Below are positions 60,488 to 64,000 of a stretch of DNA of 64,000 nt, in pieces. The translations under genes were made by a program, and so were the position numbers. The notes below the pieces were generated by a model. It was not told the origin of the DNA. It saw only the letters and a list, made by a program, of their open reading frames with translations, and made no database searches. Each line of letters starts with the position of its first letter. The first letter of the stretch is position 1. Source of the DNA: Psychrobacillus lasiicapitis. GTDB lineage: Bacteria > Bacillota > Bacilli > Bacillales_A > Planococcaceae. Location of the stretch: NCBI RefSeq assembly GCF_006861795.1, contig NZ_VDGH01000003.1, forward strand, positions 62,001 through 126,000. The letters are read 5' to 3'.

Positions 60488-61150
60488 TTAAAAAGCTAGT
60501 AATGATTCCGGATTTACGAGAACGCCGTTTTCAAGTACTTCAAATTGCAAGTGGTTACCTGCAGTTGGATTCCATTCATTCTCTGATGTAGATGCAAGAG
60601 GCTGCCCTTGTTCTACTTCGTCTCCAACTTTTACTAGAATGCCAGTGACTGAGCGATATTTTGTTTGCATACCATTTGCATGCGTTAAGACAATTTCATC
60701 TCCTACAAATGGATCCAAATTTACTTCTTCTACTTTCCCACTCATTGCAGCTACTACTTCGAAAGGTTCGCTATTCATAGATAGGGAGACACCTGTGCTT
60801 GTTCTGTAAGTTTGATTGAATACGAGCAATGATTTTTCACGTGTCGTTTCATCAGCTTCCATGTCGTAATAATGTTGTACAACTTCCACTTTATCAAACA
60901 GTGCTTCTTCAAATGGATATTTCAGCGTTTCTGTTTGAGCGTTTGTTTCAATTGCTACTTTATCAGGTTCGTTACCAGTTTTGCTCCATTCAGCATCTTC
61001 TGCTGAATCATTGCTCACATAGACATTGTACCCCCAAATCATTCCTACGAATGCTACCGAAAAACCAGTATACACTAGTGGCCAAAACCATGGCTTTTTC
61101 GGATTGTTTTTCTTCTTCTGAGAAGTCTTGTTTGATTGTTCTTCTCTCAT
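60488..61150 (-). CDS. spoIIQ: Forespore protein SpoIIQ (degenerate M23 peptidase fold)
   Basis: 220 residues from the ATG at 61150, 6 nt after GAGGTG. A basic N-terminus, one membrane span (about 22-45, PWFWPLVYTGFSVAFVGMIWGYNVY) and a LytM-like domain (about 120-218; VAAMSGKVEEVNLD, VGDEIVLTHANGMQTKYRSV, GDEVEQGQPLASTSENE, NHLQFEVLENG). The zinc ligands are largely lost: the first His/Asp pair is absent and HxH has become NHL. As in other SpoIIQ proteins it probably acts as the forespore half of the SpoIIQ-SpoIIIAH channel. Confidence 0.95.
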   Translation of the reverse strand: MREEQSNKTSQKKKNNPKKPWFWPLVYTGFSVAFVGMIWGYNVYVSNDSAEDAEWSKTGNEPDKVAIETNAQTETLKYPFEEALFDKVEVVQHYYDMEADETTREKSLLVFNQTYRTSTGVSLSMNSEPFEVVAAMSGKVEEVNLDPFVGDEIVLTHANGMQTKYRSVTGILVKVGDEVEQGQPLASTSENEWNPTAGNHLQFEVLENGVLVNPESLLAF

Positions 61151-61180
61151 TTTCATCACCTCAATTGCATTGTTGGCAAA

Positions 61181-62155
61181 TCAAGGAGATTTTAAACATG
61201 CTGAAAAACTTTTTATTTCTGTTCCTTTATAATAGTGCAATAAAATATCGTGCGCGCTTGCATTATTGTTCGCAAGCACCTCAGCCCCGTACTGACTCAT
61301 CCCTACCCCATGCCCATATCCCACAGTGTTTACTACCACTTTATCATTCTGAAAAGTTACTGTGAAATCGGTGGAGGGTAGCCCAAGTAGAGTTCGAACT
61401 TCTCTACCAGTCCATGTCTTGCCATTCATTTGAATCGACTCAACACGATTTGTATCTGTCTTTGTAACTTGAAAACTAGTTGCTATGTTAGAAGACCACT
61501 TTATACCAAAAGCTTTTGCCCACTCTCTATGGGAGAACTCAAATTGCTTTTTTACATTTGGAGCATATTGTTCTTCCGCCTCGCTTTGTACGGAGACTAA
61601 ATAAGGTATCGCATATCCACTGTAATTTTCCGCGCTTTCTGTTTGGCCGTTACTAGAAGAAAAGAACATAGCAGTGATCAGCTGATCTTTGTAAACAATA
61701 ATTTCTCCTTCTGTCGCTACGATGACTTTTTGAAGCTTGTCCTCATATGCTTCGAAGGAGGCCCCCCATTTCTTCTTGCGATCCTCGATTGTTGCGTATA
61801 CTTGTTTTTGCACTGTTTTGTCGATCGACTTTTCCCCATAGTTTGTTTCTCTTAGCACATACGTCCTTGCCGCAATGGATTGCGCCTTTAACGCTTCTTC
61901 ATGGAAGGAAACAGGCATTTCTGCAGCCACGACACCTAGTACGTATGTTTCAAGAGGAATTTTCTCCTTGACCCCTTCCACATCTATTAGTATTGGGCAG
62001 TCTACTTCTAATACTTTATCGACTACTGGTGCAGGTTTTGCGTCATGCTTTTCTTTGATCAATAAAAAAGGTAATAACAAGAGACCGATGCATAGGATTA
62101 GTAGTAGGATATTTTGTTTCATGGGACAACTATATGCGAAGGAGGGAGTTCTCAT
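61181..62155 (-). CDS. spoIID: Stage II sporulation protein SpoIID (lytic transglycosylase)
   Basis: Up to 324 residues; the Met at residue 12 (MKQNILLLILCIGLLLLPFLLI, position 62122) may be the true start, but neither has a good ribosome site. One N-terminal membrane span anchors it. The SpoIID domain has the catalytic glutamate in FHEEALKAQSIAARTYVLRE, AMFFSSSNGQTESAE, VGYGHGVGMSQYGAEVLA and ILLHYYKGTEI. It digests septal peptidoglycan in engulfment. It lies directly upstream of spoIIQ, as in B. subtilis. Confidence 0.95.
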   Translation of the reverse strand: MRTPSFAYSCPMKQNILLLILCIGLLLLPFLLIKEKHDAKPAPVVDKVLEVDCPILIDVEGVKEKIPLETYVLGVVAAEMPVSFHEEALKAQSIAARTYVLRETNYGEKSIDKTVQKQVYATIEDRKKKWGASFEAYEDKLQKVIVATEGEIIVYKDQLITAMFFSSSNGQTESAENYSGYAIPYLVSVQSEAEEQYAPNVKKQFEFSHREWAKAFGIKWSSNIATSFQVTKTDTNRVESIQMNGKTWTGREVRTLLGLPSTDFTVTFQNDKVVVNTVGYGHGVGMSQYGAEVLANNNASAHDILLHYYKGTEIKSFSACLKSP

Positions 62156-62400
62156 GAGTGGATTTTTTCTGACGCAGAGAAGGTTGAAAGGAATTATTAT
62201 AACGGTATATGGCGAAGGGCAACTATTTTACGCGTGAAAGCAACGAATATAAAAAAATTTATAGTAAAATTGATTTTTGATACTTAGTTTCCATTCAGAA
62301 TGCCATTTCTATCTCATTCCCTTGTTAATAACATGCTAAAACGCTATTTCTGCCGTTTCTAATTTTCCCATAGATTATGCTAAGCTATTTGCGAGGTGAT

Positions 62401-62690
62401 ATGATGATAGCCAAAAACTATTCGGCTTCGCTATATACAGAAGCTTTGCATGCTCTTTATAAAAGAATGCCTAAAAATCATTTAAAATTCTTTAAGATTC
62501 AAGAGGAAATTGGTATTGCCCAAGATGCGAATCCTCTCATCCTTATGCACACGAATCCGCACTAAAAGATTATTTTCTTATCTAAAAGAGCACAATATCT
62601 AATCTAGAATGCCAACAATTTTTACAGTTGAACAACAAGCATGAAGCAAAGTCGGACAGTCTCGAGGTAGAAAATATACGATGAAACTTA
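62401..62690 (+). pseudogene. Remnant of a NERD-domain protein gene
   Basis: A GAGGTGAT site precedes an ATG at 62401 and 54 codons: MIAKNYSASLYTEALHALYKRMPKNH. NERD-domain proteins characteristically begin 'MI.K.R..PLY...LEAL.RRLP.NHPK...I...L....AGY.GE'. After a stop (62563) the sequence continues with a region translating roughly as FLQLNNKHEAKSDSLEVENIR, reminiscent of the FFQIDTL...LLEVKNI core of NERD. The rest of a normal gene (over 250 codons) is missing. I read it as a decayed gene. It could also be an unrelated short gene. Confidence 0.5.
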
Positions 62691-62767
62691 ATAATTAACG
62701 TGGCCTTGGTGGAAACCAAACAGCAATGGAATAAGAAATGACTCCGTAATCGAATGCCCTTCTACCT

Positions 62768-62830
62768 GAAAATGGCTAAGGGAAACCAAACCCATAGTAA
62801 GAGCAACCAGTCTTCGCCTGAAAGCAACCA
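62768..62830. repeat. 21-bp-period motif array, GCAACCA family (array D)
   Basis: After the leader GAAAATGGCTAAGG the motif starts at 62782 (GAAACCA), 62803 and 62824 (GCAACCA), exactly 21 bp apart. A further GAAACCA stands alone at 62712. Confidence 0.78.
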
Positions 62831-62846
62831 ACTCCTCCTCCAACAC

Positions 62847-62885
62847 AAAAAAGCACTATTCACGAATACATGAATAATGCTTTAC
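62847..62885 (-). terminator. Terminator of murA
   Basis: A 13-bp stem AAAGCATTATTCA/TGAATAGTGCTTT is followed by TTTTG on the minus strand. Confidence 0.88.
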
Positions 62886-62893
62886 ATATAATA

Positions 62894-64000
62894 TTACACA
62901 AATTGTATTGCTTTTTCAGGGTTCTCTGTTCCAATACGTTCAATGTCTGCACCAAGTGCTGCAAGCTTCTTGTCGAAGTCCACATAACCGCGATCTAAAT
63001 GATATAGTTCAGTTACGCGTGTGATACCTTTGGCAACTAAGCCTGCGATGATTAATGCTGCTGCTGCACGTAAGTCTGTTGCACCAACTTCTGCGCCTTG
63101 AAGATCAGATGGAGACTCCATTATAACGGAGCGACCTTCAATTTTCATGTTGCCATTCATACGGCGGAATTCTTCTACGTGCATGAAACGATTTTCAAAA
63201 ACCGTTTCTGTAATAATGCCAGTACCGTGTGCCGTCATCATTAATGCCATCATTTGTGATTGCATATCAGTTGGGAAACCAGGATGTGGCATTGTTTTAA
63301 TATCTACTGATTTTAAATCGCCACTAGCTTTTACCCGAAGGCCTTGTTCCTCTTCTGTGATTTCTACACCCATTTCTTGCATTTTTGAAATTAGAGCAGT
63401 CATATGCTCAGGTACCGCATTTTCGATAATTACATCACCTTTTGTAATAGCTGCTGCTACCATAAAAGTGCCTGCTTCTATACGATCTGGGATGATATGG
63501 TGTTCTGTGCCGTGAAGTTCATTTACTCCTTCGATACGAATTGTATCTGTACCAGCACCTTTGACTTTACCGCCCATTTCGTTGATGAAGTTAGCTAAAT
63601 CGACAATTTCCGGTTCTTTTGCAGCATTTTCGATAACAGTCGTGCCTTTTGCAAGAGCTGCTGCTGTCATAATATTTTCAGTTGCGCCGACGCTCGGTAC
63701 ATCGAGATAAATTTTGGCACCTTGTAAACGACCATTCGTTTTTGCTTCAACAAAGCCATTACCAAAAGAAATTTCTGCACCCATTGCTTCAAACCCTTTT
63801 AAATGTTGATCAATCGGACGTGATCCAATCGCACAGCCACCCGGTAGCGCAACACGAGCAAAACCGTTGCGCGCCAAAATAGGACCCATGACAAGAATAG
63901 ATGCACGCATTTTGCGCACATACTCAAATTGAGCTTCACTTGAAAGTCTATCTTGTGAATCAATAATCACTTCATTTTTTTCAGGATTGTATACTACTTC
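62894..64000 (-). CDS. murA: UDP-N-acetylglucosamine 1-carboxyvinyltransferase (5' part beyond window)
   Basis: The frame is open to the right edge, giving 369 visible residues of about 430-435. This enolpyruvyl transferase makes the first committed peptidoglycan precursor. The catalytic Cys lies in [69 protein letters not shown] and [14 protein letters not shown] are further family motifs. The position next to spoIID indicates the main copy (murAA of B. subtilis). Confidence 0.96.
   Translation of the reverse strand, partial: EVVYNPEKNEVIIDSQDRLSSEAQFEYVRKMRASILVMGPILARNGFARVALPGGCAIGSRPIDQHLKGFEAMGAEISFGNGFVEAKTNGRLQGAKIYLDVPSVGATENIMTAAALAKGTTVIENAAKEPEIVDLANFINEMGGKVKGAGTDTIRIEGVNELHGTEHHIIPDRIEAGTFMVAAAITKGDVIIENAVPEHMTALISKMQEMGVEITEEEQGLRVKASGDLKSVDIKTMPHPGFPTDMQSQMMALMMTAHGTGIITETVFENRFMHVEEFRRMNGNMKIEGRSVIMESPSDLQGAEVGATDLRAAAALIIAGLVAKGITRVTELYHLDRGYVDFDKKLAALGADIERIGTENPEKAIQFV

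Overview
The window comes from a low-GC, Gram-positive, flagellated, endospore-forming member of the Bacillota. The evidence is spoIIID, spoIIQ and spoIID, a SigD-type flagellin promoter, flhO/flhP, sigI-rsgI, strong A+G ribosome sites and low G+C. The last 14 kb keeps the Bacillus subtilis order ywqB-ywqA, ssbB, ywpF, fabZ, flhP, flhO, mbl, spoIIID, spoIIQ, spoIID, murA. The S-layer genes, SLAP protein and repeat types suggest the Planococcaceae (Psychrobacillus/Lysinibacillus-like). That placement is inference.

Layout. 1-29 kb is a cell-surface region. It holds five proteins with an SbsC-type wall-binding N-terminus: a cut-off copy at the left edge, a 5'-nucleotidase fusion, and three S-layer-like proteins in tandem. 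With them are a second secreted nucleotidase with an SH3 tail, a SLAP-type S-layer assembly protein, a glucosaminidase, an orphan exported protein, a double-kinase two-component system, and a peptide ABC transporter operon that includes a serine hydrolase. A 45-bp palindrome recurs in the gaps. The gap upstream of the dominant S-layer gene holds a candidate small RNA with 12 nt of complementarity to that gene's leader.

29-43.5 kb holds an amino-acid ABC transporter divergent from a cupin-type regulator, the argCJBD operon, sigI-rsgI with a SigI-like promoter in front of a Glu/Lys-rich exported protein, and a yhdT-panF-EamA operon. 44-49.7 kb holds a C-terminal processing protease with a YknW/YknX-like pair, an atypical flagellin, and two small genes. 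50-64 kb is the conserved ywqB-murA block, with a decayed NERD gene between spoIID and murA.

The most unusual non-gene signal is a class of intergenic arrays in which a 7-8 nt motif recurs every 21 bp while the sequence between is unconserved. There are 15 units of TTGTCCA at 43.6-43.9 kb. Three GCAACCA arrays share a leader, at 33.56-33.67, 60.02-60.10 and 62.77-62.83 kb. Each lies just beyond the terminator of a minus-strand gene.
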